From positions 124,001-188,000 of the forward strand of contig DAOSIS010000001.1 in assembly GCA_035366835.1 (NCBI GenBank): a DNA stretch of 64,000 nucleotides, given 5' to 3'. Each line of letters opens with the position of its first letter. The stretch's first letter is position 1. The position numbers and the translations under genes were made by a program. This document shows, in pieces, positions 43,487 through 53,626 of the stretch. This DNA comes from UBA6109 sp035366835 (lineage in GTDB: Bacteria; Desulfobacterota; Syntrophia; Syntrophales; UBA6109). The notes under the pieces were generated by a model. It ran no database searches, had not been told where the DNA came from, and worked only from the letters and a program-made list of their open reading frames with translations.

Positions 43487-45559
43487 TCAAGCCAGTCTCA
43501 GGAACGAGAGGACGCGGTCGATCAGCATGATGCCGATGAAGGGGACGACGAGGCCGCCGGCGCCGTAAAGGAGCAGGTTGCGGCGAAGAACGGCGGCGGC
43601 GCCCGCCGGACGGTAACGGACGCCCTTCAGGGCCAGCGGGATCAGGGCGACGATGATCAGGGCGTTGAAGATCACCGCCGAGAGAATCGCGCTCTGCGGC
43701 GTGGAGAGGCCCATGATGTTGAGCCCGGCGAGAGGGGGATAGACGCCCGCAAAGGCGGCCGGGAGGATCGCAAAGTATTTCGCGACGTCGTTGGCGATGC
43801 TGAAGGTGGTCAAGGTCCCCCGCGTCATCAGGAGCTGCTTGCCGATCTCCACGATCTCGATGAGCTTCGTGGGATTCGAGTCGAGGTCCACCAGATTTCC
43901 GGCCTCCTTGGCGGCCTGCGTGCCCGTGTTCATGGCCACGGCCACGTCCGCCTGGGCGAGAGCCGGCGCGTCGTTGGTCCCGTCGCCGGTCATGGCGACC
44001 AGGTGGCCGCCCGCCTGATAGCGGCGGATCAATTTCAGCTTCGTCTCCGGCGTCGCCTGCGCCAGAAAGTCGTCGACGCCGGCCTCCGCCGCGACGGCGG
44101 CGGCGGTCAGCGCGTTGTCGCCCGTGATCATGACCGTGCGGATCCCCATCCTCCGGAGTTCGGCAAACCGCTCCCGGATGCCCCCCTTGACGATGTCGGC
44201 CAGTTGAATGACCCCGAGAACGCGGGGCCCGTCGGCGACGACAAGCGGCGTAGCGCCCCGCCGGGAAACGTCCTCCACAATCGACCGGATCTCCGCCGGG
44301 ACAGAGCCGCCTCGCGCCGCGACACGGGCTTCGATGGCGTCGGCGGCGCCCTTGCGGATTTCCCGCCCGCCGAGGTCGACGCCGCTCATGCGCGTCTTGG
44401 CGGAAAAGGCGATGAACTGTGCGCCGAGCGCTTTGATGTCCCGTTCGCGCAGTCCGTATTCCTTCTTGGCGAGCACGACGATGCTCCTGCCCTCGGGGGT
44501 TTCGTCGGCCAGCGAGGCGATCTGCGCGGCGTCGGCGAGGTCCCGGACGTCCACGCCGGCCGCGGGAAGAAAGACCGTCGCTTCCCGATTGCCGAGGGTG
44601 ATGGTCCCTGTCTTGTCGAGAAGAAGCACGTCCACGTCACCGGCGGCTTCGACGGCGCGGCCGCTCATGGCGATGACGTTGGCCCGGATCATCCGGTCCA
44701 TGCCGGCAATGCCGATCGCCGAAAGAAGGCCCCCGATGGTCGTCGGAATGAGGCAGACGAGCAGGGCGACCAGCACCGTCAGCGTTACCGGCGACCCCTG
44801 GCCGGCGGCCCGCACGCTGAAGATCGAAAAGGGCAGCAGCGTGACCGTCGCCAGCAGGAAGACGATCGTCAGGCCGGCGAGAAAGATGTCGAGGGCGATC
44901 TCGTTGGGGGTCTTCTGTCGTTTCGCCCCCTCCACCATGGCGATCATCCGGTCCAGGAATGTCTCGCCCGGTTCGGACGTGATGCGCACGATGAGCCAGT
45001 CGGACAGAACCCTGGTCCCGCCGGTCACGGCGCTTCGGTCTCCGCCGCTTTCCCGGATGACGGGCGCGCTCTCGCCGGTGATCGCGCTCTCGTCGACGGA
45101 GGCGATCCCGCCAACGACCTCGCCGTCGCTCGGGATCACGTCGCCGGCCTCCACGAGCACGACATCGCCCTTGTGAAGCTGCGACCCGGAAATCAGGGTC
45201 CGTTCCGCAGCAGGGTCCGGACTGCTCAGAAGCTTCGCCGGCACATCCTTGCGGCTGCTTCGCAGCGCCCGCGCCTGGGCTTTTCCTCTGCCCTCCGCCA
45301 TCGCTTCGGCGAAATTGCCGAACAGAACGGTAAACCAGAGCCAGATCGACACGGTCAGAATGAACGCGGGACTCTCCTCGCCCCGGCCGAACAGGGAATA
45401 GAAGAAGAGCGCCGACGTGAGAACGCTTCCCACTTCGACGACGAACATCACCGGCCTCCTCATCATCAGGAGGGGGTGGAGCTTCAAGACGGCGTCGAAG
45501 GCCGCTTTCGACAGCAGCGCGCCTTGAAAGAAGGAGAAGGGGTTGCCTCTTCGGCTCAT
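43487..45559 (-). CDS. kdpB: K+-transporting P-type ATPase subunit B (690 aa)
   Basis: The catalytic subunit of the high-affinity KdpFABC pump. P-type phosphorylation site DKTGTITLG, 'VDESAITGESAPVIRESGGD', hinge 'MTGDGTNDAPALAQADVAVA' and the transmembrane 'ALLVCLIPTTIGGLLSAIGI' are all present. Full family length. Gene order kdpF-kdpA-kdpB-kdpC-kdpD-kdpE follows E. coli. Confidence 0.97.
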   Translation of the reverse strand: MSRRGNPFSFFQGALLSKAAFDAVLKLHPLLMMRRPVMFVVEVGSVLTSALFFYSLFGRGEESPAFILTVSIWLWFTVLFGNFAEAMAEGRGKAQARALRSSRKDVPAKLLSSPDPAAERTLISGSQLHKGDVVLVEAGDVIPSDGEVVGGIASVDESAITGESAPVIRESGGDRSAVTGGTRVLSDWLIVRITSEPGETFLDRMIAMVEGAKRQKTPNEIALDIFLAGLTIVFLLATVTLLPFSIFSVRAAGQGSPVTLTVLVALLVCLIPTTIGGLLSAIGIAGMDRMIRANVIAMSGRAVEAAGDVDVLLLDKTGTITLGNREATVFLPAAGVDVRDLADAAQIASLADETPEGRSIVVLAKKEYGLRERDIKALGAQFIAFSAKTRMSGVDLGGREIRKGAADAIEARVAARGGSVPAEIRSIVEDVSRRGATPLVVADGPRVLGVIQLADIVKGGIRERFAELRRMGIRTVMITGDNALTAAAVAAEAGVDDFLAQATPETKLKLIRRYQAGGHLVAMTGDGTNDAPALAQADVAVAMNTGTQAAKEAGNLVDLDSNPTKLIEIVEIGKQLLMTRGTLTTFSIANDVAKYFAILPAAFAGVYPPLAGLNIMGLSTPQSAILSAVIFNALIIVALIPLALKGVRYRPAGAAAVLRRNLLLYGAGGLVVPFIGIMLIDRVLSFLRLA

Positions 45560-45583
45560 CGCTTTCGTCTCCGTTCGGACATC

Positions 45584-47320
45584 TCAGAAAGATACGAATT
45601 CCACGATCGGTCCCAGGGCCAGGGCCGGCAGAAAGGTCAGCGCGCCCACCAGCAGCACGACACCCGCCAGAAGAATGACGAAAAGAGGCGTATGGGTCGG
45701 AAGGGTTCCGGGACCGGGCGGAACGGTCTTCTTTTTCGCCAGGGATCCCGCCATGGCCAGAACGGGGACCATCACCCAGAAGCGACCGACCAGCATGGCG
45801 ATGCCAAGGGAAAGATTGTAGAAGACGCTGCTGGCGTTCAGGCCGGCGAAGGCGCTGCCGTTGTTGTTCGCGGCCGAGGAAAAGGCGTAGAGGATCTCCG
45901 TGAAGCCGTGGGGGCCCGGATTGGAGATGCCGTCCACTCCCGCCTTGGTCACGACGGCGATGGCGGTTCCCAGAAGAACGGTTGCGGCGGGGACGAGGAT
46001 GACGAGGGAAGCCATCTTCATCTCGAAGGCCTCGATCTTCTTGCCGAGATATTCCGGGGTCCGTCCCACCATGAGGCCGGCGACGAAGACGGCAATGACG
46101 GCAAACACCAGCATGCCGTAAAGGCCCGAACCGACGCCGCCGAAGACGACTTCCCCGAGTTGGATGAGCCACAGCGGTGCCAGGCCGCCGAGAGGCGTGA
46201 AAGAGTCGTGCATGGCATTGACCGATCCGTTCGACGCGGCGGTCGTGGCCGCGGCCCAGAGGGCGGAGTTCACGATGCCGAAGCGGACTTCCTTGCCTTC
46301 CATGTTCCCGCCGGCCTGTCCGGCAACCGCCGTCTGATCGACGCCGAGGCGGGACAGGACAGGGTTTCCCGCCTGCTCGCTCCACAGGCAGAGGATCAGC
46401 ATCGGAATGAAGACGAGCAGCATCGCCGCGAGAATCGCCCAGCCCTGGCGCGTGTCCTTCACCATCCTGCCGAAGGTGTAGCAGAGCGCCGCGGGAAGCA
46501 GGAGGATCGCGAGCATCTCCAGGGCGTTCGTGATCGGCGTCGGATTTTCGAAAGGATGGGCCGAGTTGGCGTTGAAGAAGCCCCCGCCATTCGTCCCGAT
46601 CTGCTTGATGGCGATTTGCGAGGCGGCGGGCCCCATGGGGATGATCTGCTCGGTGACCGCCTTGCCCGCGCTGTCCCGTGTGCCCTGGAGGAGCGGGATC
46701 CGGACGGCCGGATCCAGAGATTGCACGACGCCCTGGGAAACAAGCGCAACCGCGAGAAGGACCGCCAGTGGGAGCAGGATGTAAAGGACGGTGCGAATCA
46801 GGTCCGTCCAGAAGTTGCCGATGGTTCCGGAAACGTTGCGCTTCAGGCCTCTGACAAAGGCGGCAAGGACGGCCATGCCGCTTGCCGCCGACAGGAAGTT
46901 CTGAGCGGTAAGCCCCAGCATCTGCGTGAGATAGCTCATGGCGGTTTCGCCGGCATAGGCCTGCCAGTTCGTGTTCGTGACGAAACTCACGGCCGTGTTG
47001 AAGGCGAGGGTGGGCGCGACGGCGGAGAGCCGCTGCGGATTGAGCGGCAGGAAGCCCTGAACGCGCTGAACCAGGAACAGGAGGAGCCAGCCGGCGGCGC
47101 TGAACAGCAGGACGGCTCCGGCGTATTCCTTCCAGGCCATCTCATTCTCGGGTGTGACGCCGCACCATCGGAAGAGGCGTCTTTCGAACGGCGCGAGGAA
47201 CCGGAACGGCGGCAGGTTTCCCCCGGAGTAGACCCGCGCCATGTACGATCCCAAGGGCTTCACCAGGATCAGGAGAACGGCCAGATAGGACAGCGCCTGC
47301 AGCACCCCGTTGGTCGTCAT
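45584..47320 (-). CDS. kdpA: K+-transporting ATPase subunit A (578 aa)
   Basis: Channel-like subunit with four pseudo-repeats and filter glycines: 'FVTNTNWQAYAGE', 'KQIGTNGGGFFNANSAHPFE', 'AASNGSVNAMHDSFTP' and 'SSAANNNGSAFAGL'. ATG overlaps the kdpF stop by 4 bases. Confidence 0.97.
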   Translation of the reverse strand: MTTNGVLQALSYLAVLLILVKPLGSYMARVYSGGNLPPFRFLAPFERRLFRWCGVTPENEMAWKEYAGAVLLFSAAGWLLLFLVQRVQGFLPLNPQRLSAVAPTLAFNTAVSFVTNTNWQAYAGETAMSYLTQMLGLTAQNFLSAASGMAVLAAFVRGLKRNVSGTIGNFWTDLIRTVLYILLPLAVLLAVALVSQGVVQSLDPAVRIPLLQGTRDSAGKAVTEQIIPMGPAASQIAIKQIGTNGGGFFNANSAHPFENPTPITNALEMLAILLLPAALCYTFGRMVKDTRQGWAILAAMLLVFIPMLILCLWSEQAGNPVLSRLGVDQTAVAGQAGGNMEGKEVRFGIVNSALWAAATTAASNGSVNAMHDSFTPLGGLAPLWLIQLGEVVFGGVGSGLYGMLVFAVIAVFVAGLMVGRTPEYLGKKIEAFEMKMASLVILVPAATVLLGTAIAVVTKAGVDGISNPGPHGFTEILYAFSSAANNNGSAFAGLNASSVFYNLSLGIAMLVGRFWVMVPVLAMAGSLAKKKTVPPGPGTLPTHTPLFVILLAGVVLLVGALTFLPALALGPIVEFVSF

Positions 47321-47409
47321 GAGAACAGCTCCGGTTTGAGAAGGGCAAGAAAAAGGTAAAGAAGGAGGGCGAGGGCGATCACACCGCCGATGGCGTAGAG
47401 AAAAAACAT
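47317..47409 (-). CDS. kdpF: K+-transporting ATPase subunit F (30 aa)
   Basis: MFFLYAIGGVIALALLLYLF then LALLKPELFS: a single membrane helix with the typical KdpF 'YAIGGVIALALL...YLF..LLKPE' pattern. It precedes and overlaps kdpA (ATGA). Stabilises the complex. Too short for most gene callers, but the family match is clear. Confidence 0.93.
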   Translation of the reverse strand: MFFLYAIGGVIALALLLYLFLALLKPELFS

Positions 47410-47422
47410 GGGGTTCACCGCC

Positions 47423-47503
47423 TCAGAGTCTTCCCAGCCCGTCGATGCCGAGCAGGCTCAGAACGAAGAACAACGCAACGATCGACATGCAGAGAATGTC
47501 CAT
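47423..47503 (-). CDS. 26-residue membrane peptide upstream of kdpF
   Basis: MDILCMSIVALFFVLSLLGI then DGLGRL, ending in TGA 13 bases before kdpF. One hydrophobic helix with a short polar end. Small ORFs of this form (MD-x-hydrophobic-FF-x-LS...) often stand before kdpF in other bacteria, in my recollection. GGGAGG is 12 bases from the ATG, a wide gap; a different ATG at 47511 has better spacing but makes a 17-residue peptide. Function unknown. Confidence 0.5.
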   Translation of the reverse strand: MDILCMSIVALFFVLSLLGIDGLGRL

Positions 47504-47600
47504 ACGATCATGTTGCCTCCCGCGAAATTATTTAACAAAGTTAACAACGAAAAAATAAAGATGCTGTTAAAACGGCCGGGGGAAGAATAAAGGAATCAAT
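47504..47600 (-). promoter_or_regulatory. AT-rich kdp promoter/operator region
   Basis: An AT-rich stretch with direct repeats TTAACAA (plus strand, 47532-47538 and 47541-47547; 9-base period) and a further GTTAAAA near 47565. This is where KdpE would bind on the basis of position and composition; a precise -35/-10 was not settled. Confidence 0.4.
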
Positions 47601-47692
47601 AAGATCATCCGCAAAAGCGGCGCTCCTCGCTGCGCCGAGCAAGGGATGGCGGGAACCCGGTTCCCCGCTTCGCCACGAGCCGGCAAACCTTC

Positions 47693-47722
47693 TTGACAGG
47701 GCATTCCGCCCTTTTGTATCTT
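47693..47722 (+). promoter_or_regulatory. promoter of the frameshifted uncharacterised gene
   Basis: TTGACA (47693-47698), 18-base spacer, TATCTT (47717-47722), about 90 bases before ATG 47812. Confidence 0.5.
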
Positions 47723-47811
47723 TTTGGAGCAGGATCCCGCGCTTCGCTCCGTTCGCATTCCGCCGGCAACGCCTCCTTGCGGAACCGTTCACAGGAAGGA
47801 TTTGAAAACCG

Positions 47812-48989
47812 ATGTCTCTACCGCAAGATCCATCCCTTTCGACGGCCCGGACCATCATGATCGGCTTCGCCGACGCGACAGGGCTTTCCCCGCCGGGCGT
47901 ATCGCCGCGCCGCTATCTCTGGACGGACGCCTTTGCCGTCTGCAATTTCCTGGAGCTTCATCGCCGCACGGGAGAGAAACGCTTCAAAAGACTCGCGAAG
48001 GACCTCATCAATCAGGTCCACCGCATCCTCGGCCGCCACCGCGGCGACGACCGGCGCACGGGCTGGATCAGCGGCCTGGGCGAGCGGGAAGGCGCCCTTC
48101 ACCCCACTGCCGGAGGGCTGAGGATCGGGAAGCCCCTTCCGGAGCGCGGCCCCGGTGAACCCCTTGACGAGCGCCTGGAGTGGGACCGGGACGGGCAGTA
48201 CTATCACTACCTCACCAAATGGATGCATGCCCTCCGCCAGGCCGGGGCGGTCCTCGGCGAGGCGGATTACCTCCGCTGGGCGGTGGAGCTCGCCGAAGCG
48301 ACCCATGCCGCCTTCGTGTACCGCACGCCGGCCGGCTCCCGACAGCGCATGTACTGGAAGATGAGCATCGACCTCTCGCGCCCCCTTGTTCCTTCGATGG
48401 GCCTTCACGACCCGCTCGACGGCTGGATCACCTGCAGCGAACTGCAGGCTGCCGTCAAGGGCCTGCATGAACTGCCGACGCCCCCTCTCGGCCGCGAGAT
48501 CGCGGCGCTGTCCGCGATGTGCGCCGGGATAAACTGGGGAACGGATGATCCCTTGGGGCTGGGGGGCTCCTCGCCGATGCCTACCGGGTCGGCCAGCTGG
48601 CGGCGCGCGGAGACTTCGCGCCCGGTGAACTGACGGCGGACCTGCTGGACGCTTCCCTGAGGGGGCTCGCGGCCTTTTCCGTGAAGAATTCCCTGGCGCT
48701 TCCTGCCGCCTACCGCCTGGCGTTCCGGGAACTCGGCCTGTCCATCGGGTTGCACGGCGTCCGAAGGTTGAGGACGCTGATCGAAGAAAATCCCGGCATC
48801 TCCGGGAACGGCATGCCGCTGCACGGGCGCGTCGAAGCGCTCCTGCGGTACGAACGGCTGGCCTCGGCCATCGAGGCATTCTGGCTCGACGCCGCCTCCC
48901 GGGAGGCTTCGTCGTGGCGGGACCACGGCGACATCAACGACGTCATGCTCGCAACGAGCCTCGCCCCTGACGGATTCCTGAAGCTGTAG
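47812..48989 (+). pseudogene. uncharacterised helical protein gene with a frameshift in a G-run (about 392 aa if restored)
   Basis: The first frame runs from ATG 47812 and keeps protein character to about residue 250 (IMIGFADATGLSPPGVSPRR, YLWTDAFAVCNFLELHRRTG, 'GWISGLGEREGALHPTAGGL'). At a run of six Gs (48561-48566) the sense moves to the next frame, which continues 'GLLADAYRVGQLAARGDFAP', GELTADLLDASLRGLAAFSV to KL-stop at 48989. One more G would restore a single ORF. Helix-rich with a toroid-like feel (repeated Trp/Tyr-x-His loops); the family is not known to me. It may be a true pseudogene, a phase-variable gene or a sequencing slip. Confidence 0.7.
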
Positions 48990-49044
48990 TCCCGCTGCCG
49001 TCTTGCATCCCCGGGGAAGCTGACGGGGATCGGTCTGCGGCCGG

Positions 49045-50172
49045 TCATTTCTCATAGCGGATCCGGTAGATGACGCCGGCCCGGTCGTCGGAGACGAGAA
49101 GGGAGCCGTCGGGCATTTCCAGGAGATCGACGGGCCGCCCGAAGACCAGACCGTCCTGCAGCCATCCCTCCGCGAAGACTTCGTACCGCACGGCCCTTGC
49201 GCCCTCCATCCTGACGAGCGAAATCCGGTAGCCCAGAGGCGTGGTGCGGTTCCACGAGCCGTGCTCCGCGATCAGTACCTGATTCCTGTAGGCGGGCGGG
49301 AACAGGTTGCCGCGGTAAAACCGCATCCCCAGGGCGGCGACGTGGGGACCGAGCGCCATGGCCGGCGGCGTGAAGTCCGAACAGTTCTTCCCTCGTCCGT
49401 ACTCCGGGTCCGGAATGCCGTTGCCGTGACAGTAGGGATAGCCGAAGTGCATGCCTTTTTTCGGCGCGCAGTTCAGTTCGTCCGGGGGCAGGTTGTCGCC
49501 CATCCAGTCACGTCCGTTGTCGGTGAACCAGAGTTCCTTCGTCTCCGGGTGCCAGTCGAATCCGACCGTGTTGCGCACGCCGCGGGCAAAGACTTCCAGC
49601 CCCGTGCCGTCCGGATTCATCCTCATGATGGAGGCATAGCGGGGATCCCTGCTCTCGCAGATGTTGCAGGGGGCGCCCACAGGGACATAGAGCATGCCGT
49701 CTGGGCCGAAGCGGATGAATTTCCAGCCGTGGTGCCGGTCCCTCGGAAAGCCGTCGTTTACGACGACCGGAGCGGCCGGAGCGGAAGGCCCGGCAGGGCG
49801 GGTCTCAGCGTCATCGAAACGGAGGATGCGGTGAACCTCCGCAACGTAGAGGGAACGGTCCTTGAAGGCCACGCCGTTGGGCATGTTGAGCCCCTTGACG
49901 AAGACCATCACCTCGTCGGCCTCGTGGTCCCCGTTCCGGTCCCGTACGGCGTAAACGACGCCTTCTCCGCGCGTGCCCACGAACAGGGTCCCCCCGGGGC
50001 CGAGGGCCATGGAGCGCGCCCCCGGGACATTGCGGGCGTAGAGGGAGATCCGGAAGCCCGGCGGCAGGATGATCCTCTCCTCCTCGGCCGCCCGGGCCGG
50101 CGACAACCCGTCACCGGCAAACCCGGCGAACAGAGAACACAAGACGGCGATGATCGTTCCGAAATACCTCAT
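49045..50172 (-). CDS. PQQ-type sorbosone/glucose dehydrogenase family periplasmic protein (375 aa)
   Basis: Signal peptide (residues 1-28, ending ARA) followed by a six-bladed beta-propeller: 'PPGFRISLYARNVPGARSMA', VGTRGEGVVYAV, 'HHGWKFIRFGPDGMLYVPVG', 'PCNICESRDPRYASIMRMNP' and 'LIAEHGSWNRTTPLGYRISL'. This is the L-sorbosone dehydrogenase/GSDH family, soluble and likely using PQQ; real substrate unknown. It runs minus, between the frameshifted gene (converging) and trmJ (76 bases upstream). Confidence 0.83.
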   Translation of the reverse strand: MRYFGTIIAVLCSLFAGFAGDGLSPARAAEEERIILPPGFRISLYARNVPGARSMALGPGGTLFVGTRGEGVVYAVRDRNGDHEADEVMVFVKGLNMPNGVAFKDRSLYVAEVHRILRFDDAETRPAGPSAPAAPVVVNDGFPRDRHHGWKFIRFGPDGMLYVPVGAPCNICESRDPRYASIMRMNPDGTGLEVFARGVRNTVGFDWHPETKELWFTDNGRDWMGDNLPPDELNCAPKKGMHFGYPYCHGNGIPDPEYGRGKNCSDFTPPAMALGPHVAALGMRFYRGNLFPPAYRNQVLIAEHGSWNRTTPLGYRISLVRMEGARAVRYEVFAEGWLQDGLVFGRPVDLLEMPDGSLLVSDDRAGVIYRIRYEK

Positions 50173-50247
50173 GGCTCCCGCCCTCCTCCCTTCCGCTCCG
50201 CCAGCCGCAGGACCCTGCGGCCGCCGACGCCGGAGGCCTTGCGTCCG

Positions 50248-50997
50248 TCACGGCCCGTCTCTCTTCCGTCCGTGCTCGGCGTACCAGTCCAGCTGCCGGC
50301 AGATGCCGCGGAAGATCTTGACCTCCTTGGCGTACACCCCCGTCCTTCCGAAGAAGCGCCGCAGATGGGCCATCCAGTATTCCGGGTTCTGGGGATTCAG
50401 GAACCCGATCTTCGAGAGCAGTTTCTCCATCGCATCGTACATCCCCTCCATCTCCGCCACCGAGGCGAGGCGGGGCGTGAAGGCGGTGGCCTGTCTCTGC
50501 GCAACGAACAATTCGTAGCAGAGGATCATGACCGCGTGAGACAGGTTCAGGGACCGGTAGCGCGGCGAGCTGGGGATCGTCACCAGCATCTGGCAGAGGC
50601 GGACCTCGTCGTTCGAAAGTCCCGTGTCTTCGGGCCCGAACAGGAGCGCCATCTCATTCTTCTGCGAAATTTCAACGACCCGCTCGGCCATCGCCCTGGG
50701 CGTGAGCACCGGGCCGCGGGCCGAGCCGGTCCGCGCCGTCGTTCCCACGACGAACGAGAACGGGGCGAGGGCCTCCGCGGCGCTCTCGGCCCACCGGATG
50801 TTGTCCACGAGATCGGCGGCAAAATGTGTGGACATCGTCTTCATCGCCTCTTCCTCGAGGGGCTCCTCCCCCGGCACGACGACGAGGCGGGAAATCCCCA
50901 TATTCTTGGCGCAACGGGCCACGGAACCGACGTTGCCGGGATACTTGGGCCTGCACAAGACGATGGCGATATTCTTCTTTTCGACGCTCAGCTCCAT
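50248..50997 (-). CDS. trmJ: SpoU-class tRNA/rRNA 2'-O-methyltransferase, TrmJ-like (249 aa)
   Basis: SPOUT knot enzyme: motif 1 'LCRPKYPGNVGSVARCAKNM', motif 2 'MALLFGPEDTGLSNDEVRLC' and motif 3 'IPSSPRYRSLNLSHAVMILC'. The C-terminal extension of about 80 residues fits the TrmJ/YfhQ group that methylates position 32 of tRNA. Minus strand, just left of the origin gene run. Confidence 0.85.
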   Translation of the reverse strand: MELSVEKKNIAIVLCRPKYPGNVGSVARCAKNMGISRLVVVPGEEPLEEEAMKTMSTHFAADLVDNIRWAESAAEALAPFSFVVGTTARTGSARGPVLTPRAMAERVVEISQKNEMALLFGPEDTGLSNDEVRLCQMLVTIPSSPRYRSLNLSHAVMILCYELFVAQRQATAFTPRLASVAEMEGMYDAMEKLLSKIGFLNPQNPEYWMAHLRRFFGRTGVYAKEVKIFRGICRQLDWYAEHGRKRDGP

Positions 50998-51099
50998 GTC
51001 CGCCTTCCCACCCGGCCGTCCAGCGAAGACCCCGGGTGCCTTTTAGACGTACCACATTTCCCGTTGTCCGTCGATGAGGACTCTGGTATCTGGTATCCC

Positions 51100-51789
51100 A
51101 TGCAGCAGGACTGGGAGGCGGCGCTGATCGAAGGCGCATCGGAACTGGGGCTGGAGCTTACGGGGCTTCAGACGCAGCGGTTGGTGCGCTATCTCCAGGA
51201 GCTCCTCCTGTGGAACGAGACCTTCAACCTGATCTCGCCGCGGACGACGCCGGAGGCGGCGATCGGCCATGCCCTCGACTGCCTGAGCGTCGTTCCCCAC
51301 CTTCGAGGCCGCAGCGGACCGCTCATCGATCTGGGATCGGGCGGAGGTCTTCCGGCCATTCCGCTGAAGATCGTCCTGCCCGATCTTGAGGTCCGCATGG
51401 TCGAATCCACAAGAAAGAAAGCCTCCTTCCTGCACCAGGCCATCCGCCTGCTCGACCTCAGGGGCGTCTCCGTCCTCCAGGAGCGGGCGGAGAGGCTTTC
51501 GAGTGACCCCGGAAGCCGCGGGACCTATCCCATCGTGACATCGCGGGCCACATTCCATCTGAATGATCTGCTTCGCATCGCTGCCCCCTTTCTCGCGCCC
51601 GGCGGCATCCTGATCGCGATGAAGGGGCCCCGGCCCGAGGGGGAGATCCGCGAAGCCGAATCGAATCGCGCCATTCTGGGCCTGGCGTCCCCTGCCGTGC
51701 ATGCGGTCTTCCTGCCCCGCGGAGGCGGGTCCCGGACGATTCTCATTTACGGCCTCGGCCGGGGGGCCTCCGCTTCCCGGTGCGGTTAA
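51100..51789 (+). CDS. rsmG: 16S rRNA (guanine527-N7)-methyltransferase (229 aa)
   Basis: GidB/RsmG: 'ELLLWNETFNLISPRTTPEA', SAM motif 'LIDLGSGGGLPAIPLKIVLP', 'VRMVESTRKKASFLHQAIRL' and 'VTSRATFHLNDLLRIAAPFL'. Start ATG 51100 fits the family, though no strong ribosome site stands at the usual distance. It is first in the rsmG-parA-parB order seen near many bacterial origins. Confidence 0.93.
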   Translation: MQQDWEAALIEGASELGLELTGLQTQRLVRYLQELLLWNETFNLISPRTTPEAAIGHALDCLSVVPHLRGRSGPLIDLGSGGGLPAIPLKIVLPDLEVRMVESTRKKASFLHQAIRLLDLRGVSVLQERAERLSSDPGSRGTYPIVTSRATFHLNDLLRIAAPFLAPGGILIAMKGPRPEGEIREAESNRAILGLASPAVHAVFLPRGGGSRTILIYGLGRGASASRCG

Positions 51790-51929
51790 ATTTTCTTCCA
51801 TAATATTCATAGGTTAAACTTGCTTTTTTCCTTTGAAAAATTCCTTTTTTCCCCTTCTCAAAGACACGGTTTTGTGTTAGCGTATGCTGCCTTTTTGCCC
51901 GGGTCGACGTTAGGGGTTTCATTAACAAA
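51790..51929. other. AT-rich gap between rsmG and parA
   Basis: About 140 bases, clearly AT-rich with T-runs in the first 80, unlike the neighbours. No DnaA box of good quality was seen. It may hold the parA promoter. Confidence 0.45.
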
Positions 51930-52702
<773 letters not shown>

Positions 52703-52703
<1 letters not shown>

Positions 52704-53560
52704 TGCCGACCAAGGACAAGCTGGGCAGGGGACTGGGCGCGATGTTTCCCCACCTGTCTCGCGACATCGGAGAAAAATCGAATTTCCTGCAGTGCGGGGT
52801 CGAAGAGCTGTGCCCCAACCGTTTTCAGCCGCGGAAGACCTTCCGGGACAGCGAACAGAAGAAACTCGTCGCTTCCGTCCGTGAAAAGGGGATCATCCAG
52901 CCGATTGTCGTGCGGCGCATCGAGAGCGGGTACGAAATCATCGCCGGGGAACGGCGGTGGCGGGCGGCGCAGACTGCCGGGCTCCAAGAGGTCCCCATCG
53001 TGGTGCGCGATGCCGCCGACGCCGATATGGCGGAGATCTCTCTGATCGAAAACCTGCAGCGGGAAGACCTCAACCCCCTTGAAGAGGCGGAGGCCTATCA
53101 GACCCTGATGGACCGCTTCGGAATGTCCCAAGACAGTCTTTCCACCCGGGTCGGGCGCGATCGTTCGACGATCGCCAACACCCTTCGCCTGCTCAGGCTT
53201 CCCCCGGAAGTGAAGAAGGAGCTGGCCGACAGGCGTCTGACGGAAGGGCATGCACGGGCACTGCTGGCGCTGGAATCCGTTCGTTCCCAAGTGTCCGTCC
53301 TGAAGGACGTGCTCAGGAAGGGGCTTTCCGTGCGCGAGACGGAACGCCTGGTCAAGGCGCTGTCGAAGACGGCGGCGCCGGTGCGCAAAGCGGCACGGAC
53401 GGACGGCAATCTTGTGGACCTGGAGCGGAGACTCTCCTCGAGGCTCCTCGCCAAGGTGCGGATACGACAGGGGAAAAATTCCGGCGCCATCGAGATCGCC
53501 TTCGGATCGCCGCAGGAACTGGACCGGCTGATCCGGTTTCTGCTCGACGCCGCCGGGTGA
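52703..53560 (+). CDS. parB: chromosome-partitioning protein ParB/Spo0J (285 aa)
   Basis: N-terminal 'KDKLGRGLGAMFPHL' (ParA-stimulating lead), CTPase/ParB box 'IIQPIVVRRIESGYEIIAGE' and 'RRWRAAQTAGLQEVPIVVRD', 'LIENLQREDLNPLEEAEAYQ', HTH 'GMSQDSLSTRVGRDRSTIAN' and dimerisation tail. The typical GERRxR CTP-binding motif is intact. ATG at 52703 after GGGAGG. Confidence 0.96.
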
Positions 53561-53626
53561 GGCGTCCCTGAGAAGAACCATCAACAGCTGTGGATAGCTT
53601 GTTCATAACATCGGTGATGCAGTTCT
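53561..53626. other. parB-dnaA gap with DnaA-box-like sites (possible oriC part)
   Basis: TGTGGATAG (53589-53597) is one mismatch from the inverse DnaA box; TGTTCATAA (53600-53608, inverse TTATGAACA) has two mismatches. With dnaA next door this may be the dnaA promoter or an oriC segment. Only 66 bases, so the main origin may lie elsewhere nearby. Confidence 0.4.

Noticed and set aside
44003..47359. 1118-codon plus-strand frame opposite kdpB and kdpA
   Set aside because: Antisense shadow of two clear kdp genes.
49261..51099. Upstream extension of rsmG by 613 codons
   Set aside because: Lies antisense to the sorbosone dehydrogenase-like and trmJ genes; conserved RsmG sequence begins at 51100.
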